Of a stretch of 20,148 nt of DNA, positions 1 through 7,499 are shown in pieces (within the stretch, counting starts at the first letter, position 1; each line of letters begins with the position of its first letter). The stretch comes from Chara braunii (Eukaryota > Streptophyta > Charophyceae > Charales > Characeae). The translations under genes were made by a program, and so were the position numbers. Location of the stretch: the NCBI GenBank assembly GCA_003427395.1, contig BFEA01000618.1:203972-224119 (forward strand). Direction: 5' to 3'. Under the pieces are notes generated by a model. It was not told the DNA's origin. It was given only the letters and a program-made list of their open reading frames with translations, and searched no databases.

Positions 1-211
1 AGATTTTATTCTTTGAGGTACAGGGAATCCTAGGATAAGTCCAAAAGATCCAGAAGGTTATTGCTTAGAAACAGTGGCCTGCGAGGGCCAGCACCTCCAT
101 CCCATCCCAATGTTCGCATAGTTCATGCAACTTCAAAATAGTAAATGAAATTGAAATGCAAGGTTTTTTGGAGTGAGAGCATAATGTTTCATTTCCTTGA
201 AATTGTTGCAG
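1..211 (+). other. Probable intron end with 3' splice site
   Basis: I see no reading frame here. The stretch is AT-rich and ends in TTGCAG at 206-211, preceded by a T-rich run, which is a good 3' splice acceptor. The recombinase frame stays open back to a TGA at 198-200 and has no ATG near its start. The open frame therefore looks like an internal exon beginning at 212, not a whole gene. A small hairpin (TGGCC at 75-79, GGCCA at 86-90) is the only other structure. The 5' donor of this intron lies outside the window or is not recognisable. Confidence 0.45.
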
Positions 212-947
212 CATTTGGTGGATTGAGCGTTTGGTGAATCAAGGAATCAACAAGGCAGCAAGTACTGCATGTACACAGATGCAAGATCAATACACACAAG
301 GCTTAATAAGCTCAATAGAGTTGATTGCTCGTTATGGCTCGAGCAAGGCCATGGAGCAAGAGAGAGGGAGAGTTCTTTGGCTTCTCCACTACTGGCTTCG
401 ACAGAATAAAGTTGAAAGAGGTTCACAAAACTGCACTGATTTTGACATCCTTGCCTTCTTGGAGAGTTGCTTAATACCTGAGTTGAGAAAGAGGTCTCGT
501 ACTAAGGATCAAGAAGGTATGGGTTTTGTTGCAGTTAGCACCTTAGAAGGGGCTATTAGCTGCTTGAGTAATGGTTTTAAGATACTAGGCCGTGAAGGAG
601 AAAACAATCCTTGTGAGACATCAAAATTAAAGATGTACCGACGATCCTATCAGAACATGGCACATAGTCGTGGTGTTTTAGAGGAGCAGGCACCCCCTAT
701 GACCCGGGAGAAAATGGTTATCCTTCGCGAAGGTATAAGAGAAAGAATGAGAGTAGAGCGAGGATGGCGATATGCGGAATTGCTTCGAGATTTATGCATA
801 ATAACCTACTTGTGGGAGAGTTGGCAGCGTGGCGGCGAAGGTTTACGGCTGCGTGAAAGTGAGAAAGACAAGAAAGCCTTTATTGTACAGCCTAGTCATA
901 CAAAGACCCTTTTTTTTTTTTTTTTGGATTTACCGGAGGTGAAGTAA
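212..947 (+). CDS. Tyrosine recombinase (Crypton/DIRS-like), truncated exon
   Basis: This looks like the N-terminal core-binding domain and the start of the catalytic domain of a tyrosine recombinase, the enzyme that cuts and rejoins DNA for Crypton and DIRS-type elements. Numbering from the TTG at 231, residues 1-150 are a helical N-terminal region. Residues 154-209 carry a catalytic-domain start: APPMTREK, then LLRDLCIITYLWESWQRGGE. R200 in QRGGEGLRL fits the box I arginine. K225 in PSHTKT fits the beta2-beta3 lysine, and the 25-residue spacing matches XerD, lambda Int and Cre, which are known to have 23-28. The box II H-x-x-R and the nucleophilic tyrosine are missing. From codon 227 the frame runs into a T16 tract (910-925), encodes phenylalanines and stops at TAA 945-947. 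No ATG start is visible, consistent with an internal exon. Skipping to the +1 frame after the tract opens a further 21 codons, to a TAG at about 990. It is a truncated or inactivated copy. Family assignment is fairly secure; subfamily is not. Confidence 0.72.
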
Positions 948-1952
948 GCGTTCTAGCTGCTGCCTCTGGTATTACTGACATTTGTATGCAATAGTGTTCC
1001 TTCTTAATGCTGCATTCCTCTTGCTCCCGCCCCCAAGTCACTCTTTTTAGGCAACTACAGTTGTCTAGTTTTGGGCCGTGGTTGATACTGTAACTTGGTA
1101 CTGCCTTAGCTGCTAAAATGCCTAGTGCTGCTGTGGTTCCAATTGTAGCTGAATTGAAGATTTTGGTCCTTCCCTTGCCTCCTTTCTTTCCCCCCCCCCT
1201 TTTTTTTCTTTTTTTTTTAAATGCCATGTTTTTTTTATTTTTTTTTATCTCTTGCTGTTTGCTCTCCTTTTGAGGTTCGTTACCTGCTGGCTGGTGTGGT
1301 ACATGCTAATGCGAGCTTCAGGAAGGTCACGGCTTACATTGAATGTATTTATGTATAAATATGTTTATTAATGGGGTTTTATTAATCGATAGTTTTTCCC
1401 CCCCTTCCTTTTTTTTTTTTTTTTTTTTTACGATTGCTGCAGCTGCTGTGCGAATGCTGATAGTCTTAATCAAAGGCTGCTGCAGCCACCGACATGATCC
1501 CCCTCCTTTTCTTTTTAAGGGGAAAAACTTGCAGCAACCTCAGTTGTGTGCCGAGTTACAACGAGGGAACATGGGGAGCTGCATTTCCTAGCGGATACGA
1601 TGCCTTTTATAGTAGGCGAGCAGTATCGGCCAGGGGTCAGTTAGTAGCATTGTGACCGAGTTCTTCTTCTTCTCCTTCCTCTTTTTTTTTTTTTTTTTTT
1701 TTAATGGACCGGTCTTCTCCCTTTATAAATTCGGCAGCCTTTTCTCAAGGCCACTTCGGGGAATCCAACACATATCCCTAGGTGGCAGGTGCCAAGCTTG
1801 CTCAGGAAAGTTTGAGAGGCCAATGGGGTCTAAACCTAAGACCGCTTGCATGCCTTACCAGCTGAGTTATGCCTCTGAATTTGTCTGAAGTTCTGGCTGC
1901 TATTGCTTTCTTCTCTCCCCTCTTTTCCCCCCCGTTTCTCTTCTCTTCCCCC

Positions 1953-1997
<45 letters not shown>

Positions 1998-2705
1998 GGA
2001 TGATGTCGTCTTTTTTTATTTAGGTAGTATTGCTGCTAATGCTTCATGCCAGATGACCTGCAGTACGCAGCTGCTAATAGTGACCGAGTGCAATACTTTC
2101 TCTTATTACTTCCTCAACTGCTTGCTATTACTGCTTGCCCGTTATTGCTGCCTTTCTCTTAGGATGCATCTGCTGCCGCCTGCGACCGCTTGAAGCCCTT
2201 CCCTTCCTTCCTTTCCCCCTTCTCCCCTTTTCCTTTCTCCCCCCCTCTTTTTTTTTTTTTTTTTTTTTTTTTTGCTAATAAAACCACACTACTACCATGG
2301 TGACTATAGCAGTTTGCTTCTGTAGAAACGTTCTTATTTCCACGAACCTCCCTTGTTCCTTGCCCCCCTTCCCCTTCTTTTTCTGTATTCATCCTTTAAT
2401 ATTATCACGTTAGAATTATATATACCATTATTGTTATTATTATTATTACTTTATTACTATGAATATATGTATAGCATTGCAGTTATTATTGTTATATATA
2501 TATGTATATATATATATACAGTTGGTGCAAATGTTTACGCTTAATGAACAGACCTCCACCTGCTCTTTCTACTTTCTTCCCTCCCCCTTTTTTTTTTTTT
2601 TTTTTAGATTGGAGTGAATCCGTAGATCTCGCGGGAATGCATTGATTTTGGTCTCCCCTTTGTATTCATATTTGGAAAAATTCTTTTTTTTTTTTTTTTT
2701 TTTTT
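910..2705 (+). repeat. First block of long T tracts in pyrimidine-rich DNA
   Basis: Uninterrupted T tracts lie at 910-925, 1409-1429, 1682-1702, 1957-1995, 2248-2273, 2588-2605 and 2684-2705; an interrupted one is at 1200-1218. Most are preceded by C and C/T runs, so the minus strand reads A-run then G-run. Between tracts the sequence is non-coding. It is unusually rich in GCTGCT-type words (about 950-1500 and 1890-2190), with a (TTA)n stretch near 2429-2450 and a TA/TATATG stretch near 2492-2518. Open frames here encode poly-Phe or poly-Lys and are artefacts of the tracts. Confidence 0.85.
1682..1880 (-). mobile_element. Candidate tRNA-derived SINE
   Basis: Read on the minus strand, 1868-1857 gives TAACTCAGCTGG, a close match to the pol III A box. 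About 20-30 nt further, GGTTTAGACCC (about 1836-1826) approximates the B box GGTTCGANTCC. AGAGGCA (1876-1870) can pair at six of seven positions with GGCCTCT (1821-1815), like an acceptor stem. The tRNA-like part is only about 62 nt, so the anticodon arm seems reduced. An unrelated body of about 110 nt follows and ends in A21 (plus-strand T tract 1682-1702), as expected for a retroposed SINE tail. No convincing target duplication was found. It is not a functional tRNA gene. A chance tRNA-like patch next to one of the many T tracts is the alternative. Confidence 0.42.
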
Positions 2706-2965
2706 AACTAGAATATTACCTGTAAAATTGCCAGATTTTATCATTCCATAGCACTTAAATCACTGAGTTGGGTGTCACTAAGGATGGCCGGGGCAAAAGG
2801 TGGGACGACAGGAGATGCGGGTATGGCTGCAGAAGCAGCGACGGCTGCAGCACCAGCGCGCGCAGCAGGGACGAAAAAAGGGGTAAAGTGGGAGAGCCTG
2901 TCAGATCCAGAATAAAAAAACTCAGGGTCTCGTTCGACTACTGTATACTTTCGGAATATCGAGAG
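2706..2965. other. Non-coding stretch left of the Harbinger pair
   Basis: I see no gene. Short frames lack any family resemblance. The sequence at 2926-2947 resembles 3632-3653 in the same orientation (GTCTCGTTC.ACTACTGTA versus GCTTCGTTCCACTCACTGTA), flanking the inserted elements on both sides. This may be an older repeat into which they jumped. Confidence 0.3.
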
Positions 2966-2968
2966 TAA

Positions 2969-3502
2969 GAGGCTCGCCGCACAGGCTGTCGAAAATTGAA
3001 TTTTTTTTTTTTTTTTTGACAGGTGTCAGTAAATCTTCGACAGCCCGGCCGTCGACAATTTCCCCCCCTATCGCCACACAGCCTGTCGAGGGGGCGAGGT
3101 TGTCGAAAGTTGGCAAGTAGACGCTGCCTTTCTACAGGTGTTGTATGGCGAAGGCGGTCGCCTGTAGGGAGTTGTTCCATGGATGAATTTGTGCCCGCAA
3201 GTGGACCAGATGCAGACTCCGTTTTCAACAACAACTGTTGACTACATAGCGACAAAAAGGCCACGGCTGTCAGGGAGCAGTCTCTGACAACCCAAATTCA
3301 AATGCAATTTTTGAAAGCCCGGCGGGGCACTGTCGAATTTCCGTCATCTGCAGTCAGGAGGAAACGAGTTTTCAACAATGGTTGTCGAAAGCACACATCT
3401 GACACCTGTCGAAAAACTTCTGAACCGGAATTCTTCGAAAGTATGTGTGGCGATGCAAAACTGTCGAAAGTTTGGTTTTTGACAGCCTGTGTGGCGAGCC
3501 TC
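2969..3502. mobile_element. PIF/Harbinger-like non-autonomous element, 534 bp
   Basis: The ends are inverted repeats. The left begins GAGGCTCGCCGCACAGGCTG and continues TCGAAA. The right, reverse-complemented, begins GAGGCTCGCCACACAGGCTG and continues TCAAAA. Each end is flanked by TAA (2966-2968 and 3503-3505), the 3-bp TWA target duplication typical of PIF/Harbinger. No transposase frame is present, so movement would depend on an enzyme from elsewhere. Inside are directional copies of TGTCGAAA (2987, 3101, 3383, 3407, 3462) and an internal TIR-like CGCCACACAGCCTGTCGAG (3071-3089). A T17 tract (3001-3017) lies just inside the left end. Because TIRs and TSD still match across it, this tract was gained within the element or was part of it. 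Confidence 0.72.
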
Positions 3503-3505
3503 TAA

Positions 3506-3629
3506 GGGCCTCGCCACACAGGCTGTCGAAATGTGCAAAACGAGAATGAACTTGCCGCTAGAACATGGCCAGATGCGCCTGGCACATTTTTGTCGTTTTC
3601 ACGTTTCCAAAGCCTGTGTGGCGAGGCCC
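3506..3629. mobile_element. PIF/Harbinger-like MITE, 124 bp
   Basis: The first 19 bases, GGGCCTCGCCACACAGGCT, are repeated perfectly inverted at the right end. TAA flanks both sides (3503-3505 and 3630-3632). The left TAA is shared with the 534-bp element next to it, whose TIR differs at only a few positions. Subterminal pairing continues imperfectly (GAAATGTGCAAAACGA against GAAACGTGAAAACGAC), so the whole element can fold back. The interior is about 86% identical (68 of 79 positions by eye) to the element at 19957-20078. It has no coding capacity. Confidence 0.78.
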
Positions 3630-3632
3630 TAA

Positions 3633-3915
3633 GGCTTCGTTCCACTCACTGTAGATAGGTGCTCTTGAAAACGCCCTTCGAGAGCCGTCAGATACCACTC
3701 TCGAAGGGTACTCTCGAAGTGTTTAGAGTGCCCAGCTTGTGACGACATGCTTTTCAAATGTCCTCTCTCGTATCTCCGATCCGACCATTTTTTTTTATTT
3801 TTTTTTTGAGTGCGACTCATGTCCCGACCATCAGAACAGGGTGGCGCTGTCTTTTAGTGCAGTCAGGGAAATCGTCTCATTCCGCCACTGCATCTCGAGC
3901 AAATCCGTCTGGAGC
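3633..3915. repeat. Non-coding DNA with TCGAGAG/CTCTCGA inverted repeat
   Basis: CCCTTCGAGAG (3674-3684) pairs perfectly with CTCTCGAAGGG (3698-3708) around a 13-nt loop. A third, partial copy, CTCTCGAAG, follows at 3711-3719. An interrupted T tract (3788-3807) lies further right. It could be part of a further degraded inverted-repeat element, but I found no matching ends. I see no gene. Confidence 0.5.
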
Positions 3916-3953
3916 CTGTCTCTTATACACATCTAGATGTGTATAAGAGACAG
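3916..3953. other. Nextera mate-pair junction adapter (assembly artefact)
   Basis: CTGTCTCTTATACACATCT (3916-3934), the 19-bp Tn5 mosaic end, is followed with no gap by its exact reverse complement AGATGTGTATAAGAGACAG (3935-3953). This is exactly the circularisation junction of Nextera mate-pair libraries. A real Tn5 insertion would have kilobases between its ends and a 9-bp target repeat outside them; neither is present. Sequence left and right of this point was joined in a library molecule and is not contiguous in the genome. Confidence 0.97.
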
Positions 3954-4048
3954 GCAATAACATGACGATCACAAATACCGTAGGCATCTAAAGAAAAGAA
4001 AAAGTACGGATGACCCTCATAAGTTGCTAAATTATGCTGAGCTCACAC

Positions 4049-4079
<31 letters not shown>

Positions 4080-4791
4080 GAGAGAGAGAGTCTTGCACGA
4101 TTTTTTTTATTTTTTTTTGAGTCGAGAGTAGTAGAGCGAGATCCTGAATCTCAGTTATTCAACAGCTAGGAAGAAGACAAAGAAGATTTCGATATCGAAG
4201 TCTGAGGAGCACAGCATCTCTGTTGAGGCCGCTGCAGATGCAGCAAGAAAAACGGTTACAAGGCGCCCCCCGTTCATACCTACGCAAAACATTCCCACAC
4301 AGTACGTGCACGCGCGTGCTCTGTAGATGCACCAAGGACGCTCGACCACAGGGCATCCTGCGCGCCCGCCTACTCCAAACATTCGCCTCGGTGTGCGCGC
4401 GCGATCTCGAGAGGGAAAGGGAGAGAGGTATAGACACCGAGAAAAAGAGAGGGAGAAAGGTATCGTGAAATGAACGAGAAAAAGGTGCAGCAGGCCAAAT
4501 AGCAGACATTGTCGTTTCGATGTTTGCCTTGCGGCGTTTTGGAAAGCGCCAATTCAAATTTTTAGATTGGTTCTCCTTTTAGATTCGTATTCAGGGAAAT
4601 TAAAATCTTCTTATATATATTTGAATGAGATTATGCGTCTTATCTTATAATTTGTCCGTCTGCCAGGTTTCCCTTATTCGAAGTCACTGAGTCAGCGGCG
4701 GTCATTGTTCCCTCCTTTCCTTTATCATCCATATTCGTTTCCCCCTTATACTAGTCTGAGGAAGTCTTCAGTCAGTCCTGTTCTGGTCGTC
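3954..4791. other. Non-coding stretch with T27 tract and AG repeat
   Basis: It holds a T27 tract (4049-4075) followed directly by an (AG)n microsatellite (about 4076-4090), an interrupted T run (4101-4118), and a purine-rich block (about 4411-4490). Frames on both strands around 4159-4557 have no recognisable domain and low-complexity Arg/Glu or Ser/Leu composition, so I do not call a gene. Confidence 0.6.
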
Positions 4792-5355
4792 TTTTTTTTT
4801 TTTTTTTTTGGTACTGGCATTGTCCCGTTAGGGTATAAATCCAAAGAAACTCTTTTTTTTTTTTTTTTTTTTTGGTTGGGAAAAACTGGTCTGAGAATCT
4901 GCCGCCCATTCCCGTGCTCCACATTGTCGGATTGCCTGATCAAAAACGTTTTAGCCATGCTTTCCTTTAAAATGGGCAGACAGTTTTGGTGATAATAAGG
5001 AATTCTGGCTCCGGGCAACCTCTCCCTCGCCCCCTCTTTTTTTTTTTTTTTTTTTGCGGCACATAAAATTCATCGAGACAAATATGCTCTTACTTTCGTA
5101 AGGAAGGTCCGATTGAACCTAGATTCAATAGGATTGCGAACACATCCAGATTCGGAACTCGACCCTCTTACCTTAGTGGTAGGATTTCGACCCTTTTCTT
5201 CCTCTTTTTTTTTTTTTTTTTTCCAGATCTCTCCCTTTCCTTTCCCTCCCCCCCGCCCTTTTCCCCTCCTCTCCTTTTTTCCCCGCGGTTCCTCCCCCTC
5301 TCCCTCCCCCTCCTCCTTTTCTCCCGCTTTCTCTTTTTTTTTTTTTTTTTTTTTT
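4792..5355 (+). repeat. T-tract block with a long polypyrimidine stretch
   Basis: Uninterrupted T tracts lie at 4792-4809, 4853-4873, 5037-5055, 5205-5222 and 5334-5355. From about 5190 to 5355 the + strand is almost pure C/T with very few purines (notably a CGCGG near 5285). This is a polypurine-polypyrimidine duplex long enough to form triplex (H-DNA) structures. Open frames here are poly-Lys/Glu or poly-Phe/Ser artefacts. Confidence 0.8.
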
Positions 5356-5449
5356 GGTAGATAGTACATACAGGTTGCCACACAGATAGTTGGAGTCAAA
5401 AAAACAGCATCCTTTATCATTCACTTAAATTACTAAGGCATAGTCACCT

Positions 5450-5641
5450 TTGAGCAAATTAAGGGGTAGAATGCGTAACCAACCCGTTAAGCGTACGTGG
5501 GATTAAGGACCGGTAAGAGCCTGTAGCTTTCCCGTGGCTTCCTATTATCCTTCCTTCACCCTTCATCGTTATTCCTACCCCTGTGTCTCGATTCCAAAAG
5601 GTAATTGTTGCTTACTGAAGGAGAAAAACGAGCAGGGCGCA
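5450..5641 (+). repeat. Diverged direct repeat, copy 1
   Basis: This copy pairs with 5697-5866. Shared anchors in the same order are GCGTAACCAA (5473 and 5712), GGTAAGAG/TGTAAGAG, a C/T-rich block ending GATTCCAA (5590 and 5812), then TTGCTTACT, GGAGAAAAACGAGCAGGG and their counterparts. The period is about 222-239 bp. Non-coding and heavily diverged; no terminal structure indicates a transposon. Confidence 0.6.
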
Positions 5642-5696
5642 CAGACACAGGAAGACAGTCTCTTCTAAAATCATTCATCATTCAGGCGATGTCACA

Positions 5697-5866
5697 TCCG
5701 AGCAGAAAATTGCGTAACCAATTCATCGATGTGTATGCGGAGTTAGGAATCTGTAAGAGTTCGCAACTACCCCTCATTCAACCTTCATCCCTCTTCCTAC
5801 CTCAGCGTCCTGATTCCAAGAAAGGTATTTGCTGCTTACTTTGAAGGCCAAAAACAAGCAGGGTTC
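5697..5866 (+). repeat. Diverged direct repeat, copy 2
   Basis: Second copy of the unit beginning near 5450, with anchors GCGTAACCAA, TGTAAGAG, GATTCCAA, GCTTACT and AAACAAGCAGGG. A further degraded trace may lie near 6010-6060 (CGATTCC, TGATTTCAAG). Between 5867 and 6223 I see no gene, only AT-rich sequence. Confidence 0.6.
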
Positions 5867-6223
5867 TTCAATAACTCAGGCCATCCCTTTTTCGGGCGGA
5901 TCTAACTTAATAGAGGAATGCAAGGTCACAAGATTCGCGAGTGAGATACATAACTGAGCAAACCACACGTTCTAAATAAGGAGTCGTTCGTCAATGGCGA
6001 ATCGTTCACTCCGATTCCATTTTGTGAATCTGTTTCTCGTCAGTGATTTCAAGAAATCCTAAGCAGCAACCATATCATAAATGAATTAAAGGCTTAATCG
6101 ACATACAAGATTGTTTGCGAAATTATAAATTCGATCAACCTATAAACTGATTTATCCTGATTCATAGCTAATTAGTTCAAAAATTCATCCGCAAGTCTGA
6201 ATCGAATTTGCTAAAACACAATC

Positions 6224-7237
6224 CTAACGCCAGAACCAGGACTCGGAATCCGATGAGGAACGCTCATACCCTTCCCTTCCCTCTCCTTCTAACCATGAAG
6301 ATGGTGAAAAATACAATGGCAAGGGATTGTCTTCCGTCGGCAGGGTGACTCCTGTTTTTCTCACGATTAGCCCACAATTTTTTCCCGCTCCCTCTCTGAA
6401 GACCTTCTTGAAGTCGCTCTCCATTCTCTCGCATACAATGCTGGATAACCAAGCTTCCTCCCCGAATCACCGGAAAGTTTCGAGATGAAGGGAATCCCCT
6501 CTCTCTTTCACTGCGTCTTTAAAAATTCCTTTAATTGCAGACTTCAAAAGTTGAAGACCCCCTTCCCGCGCACTGCGCAGATCCAACAGTTCGACAAGCT
6601 CCTCGAAAAATAAGCCATCGCTTGGAGCCCTCCCCGCGCTGCCGAGAGCAATTCCAAGACCAAAGAAAGCACACCGCCTCTGATCCAGCGATCCCTTCGC
6701 TTCGTTACGATTTGCCTCGATTGCAGCCGCAAGCTCCGCTCTGCTTAGATCGATCACGAATCGATAGAGGCTTCTGACCTTGATACTACCAGCAAAGAGT
6801 GCGCCCCGGATCTAGTGCTCCATAGCCTGGACCCACAAGGAGCGGTGGACGATTACTAAGTCCTGCCCGATCTTTGCTCTAATCAGCCTGCAAGAGCAAT
6901 TCCAATCTAGGAATTCCTTAATTGCCTTGATTGCAAATCGGTGGCCAACGTGATCCATGAAATCATACTGTAGTTTCTCTAATCTCCAGTCCCTAAAGAG
7001 TTCGGCTTGCCCTGGTGACGACAGCGTCCCTGCGCTGTCATCCAGAACCAGGTAACCGCTAAGAGCTTCATCAAAGCCGAAAGTTTTTTCCCTCCTTTCA
7101 TAGTCTATCCTCAACTTCTTGACATCTCTCAGCAATTTTCTTCCAACATCACTCTCGAAGGGATCGACTACCGCGGCGGGAACGACAGTTGTCCAATCCC
7201 CCCCGGATCCTACAACCCCGAACGCTGCACGCATCAT
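6224..7237 (-). pseudogene. Unrecognised minus-strand protein frame with two in-frame stops
   Basis: One continuous reading frame runs from ATG at 7237 to TAG at 6226-6224, about 337 codons. It is broken only by TAG at 6814-6812 and TGA at 6469-6467. All three segments are in the same frame and look equally protein-like: mixed charged and hydrophobic helices such as RKLLRDVKKLRIDYERREK and SRAELAAAIEANRNEAKG, then an acidic Ser-rich tail SSSDSESW. I recognise no domain; there is no zinc knuckle, reverse-transcriptase or transposase motif. Upstream on the same strand are a good donor GTAAGT (7363-7358), an acceptor CTTCCTCTAG ending at 7247, and TATAAA (7441-7436). The gene may thus have had a 5' UTR intron of 117 nt. 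It could be a decayed host gene, a decayed element ORF1/gag-like protein, or a gene using stop readthrough. Decay is the simplest reading. Confidence 0.5.
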
Positions 7238-7246
7238 CGTTGCAAC

Positions 7247-7363
7247 CTAGAGGAAGGTTCTTACGAGGTTCCCCTTTCGCAGCCTTAAAGGTGAGGCGAA
7301 GAAAACAGCTATGGCGAGAGTGACCGAACTTCTTCCTAACAACCAGCGACGCGGATCACTTAC
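7247..7363 (-). other. Candidate 5' UTR intron of the minus-strand gene
   Basis: On the minus strand the sequence starts GTAAGTGATCC and ends CCTTCCTCTAG, a near-consensus GT-AG intron of 117 nt. It lies nine bases upstream of the ATG pair at 7237. Splice strength is judged by eye only. Confidence 0.35.
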
Positions 7364-7435
7364 GTTCCCATTCTACGGTTACCGGTCAGGAGTTTCACGC
7401 ACTCCTCAGGCGTATGCCGGTTCCGGACCAGCTCC

Positions 7436-7441
7436 TTTATA
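7436..7441 (-). promoter_or_regulatory. TATA-box-like motif upstream of the minus-strand frame
   Basis: TATAAA on the minus strand, about 75 nt upstream of the candidate donor site and about 200 nt upstream of the ATG at 7237. Placement suits a pol II promoter, but the motif is short and could be chance. Confidence 0.25.
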
Positions 7442-7499
7442 CTAGGTGGTTCTCGCTCGTTGCTGGTGCGATTGGTCTCTAAGTGAAAAAATTTCCCCC

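Noticed and set aside
892-2392. Open frames on both strands across T tracts
   Set aside because: They exist only because T/A runs encode poly-Phe or poly-Lys without stops; the rest is low complexity.
3916-3953. Natural Tn5/IS50 insertion
   Set aside because: The two mosaic ends touch with nothing between them and no 9-bp target repeat flanks them; this is a library adapter.
4159-4557. 132-codon minus frame and opposing 81-codon plus frame
   Set aside because: Ser/Leu/Arg-rich shadows of a purine-rich repeat block with no recognisable domain.
5070-5424. Four overlapping 71-116-codon frames rich in Lys/Glu/Arg/Gly or Phe/Ser/Pro
   Set aside because: Artefacts of the polypyrimidine stretch; no domain, no conserved start.
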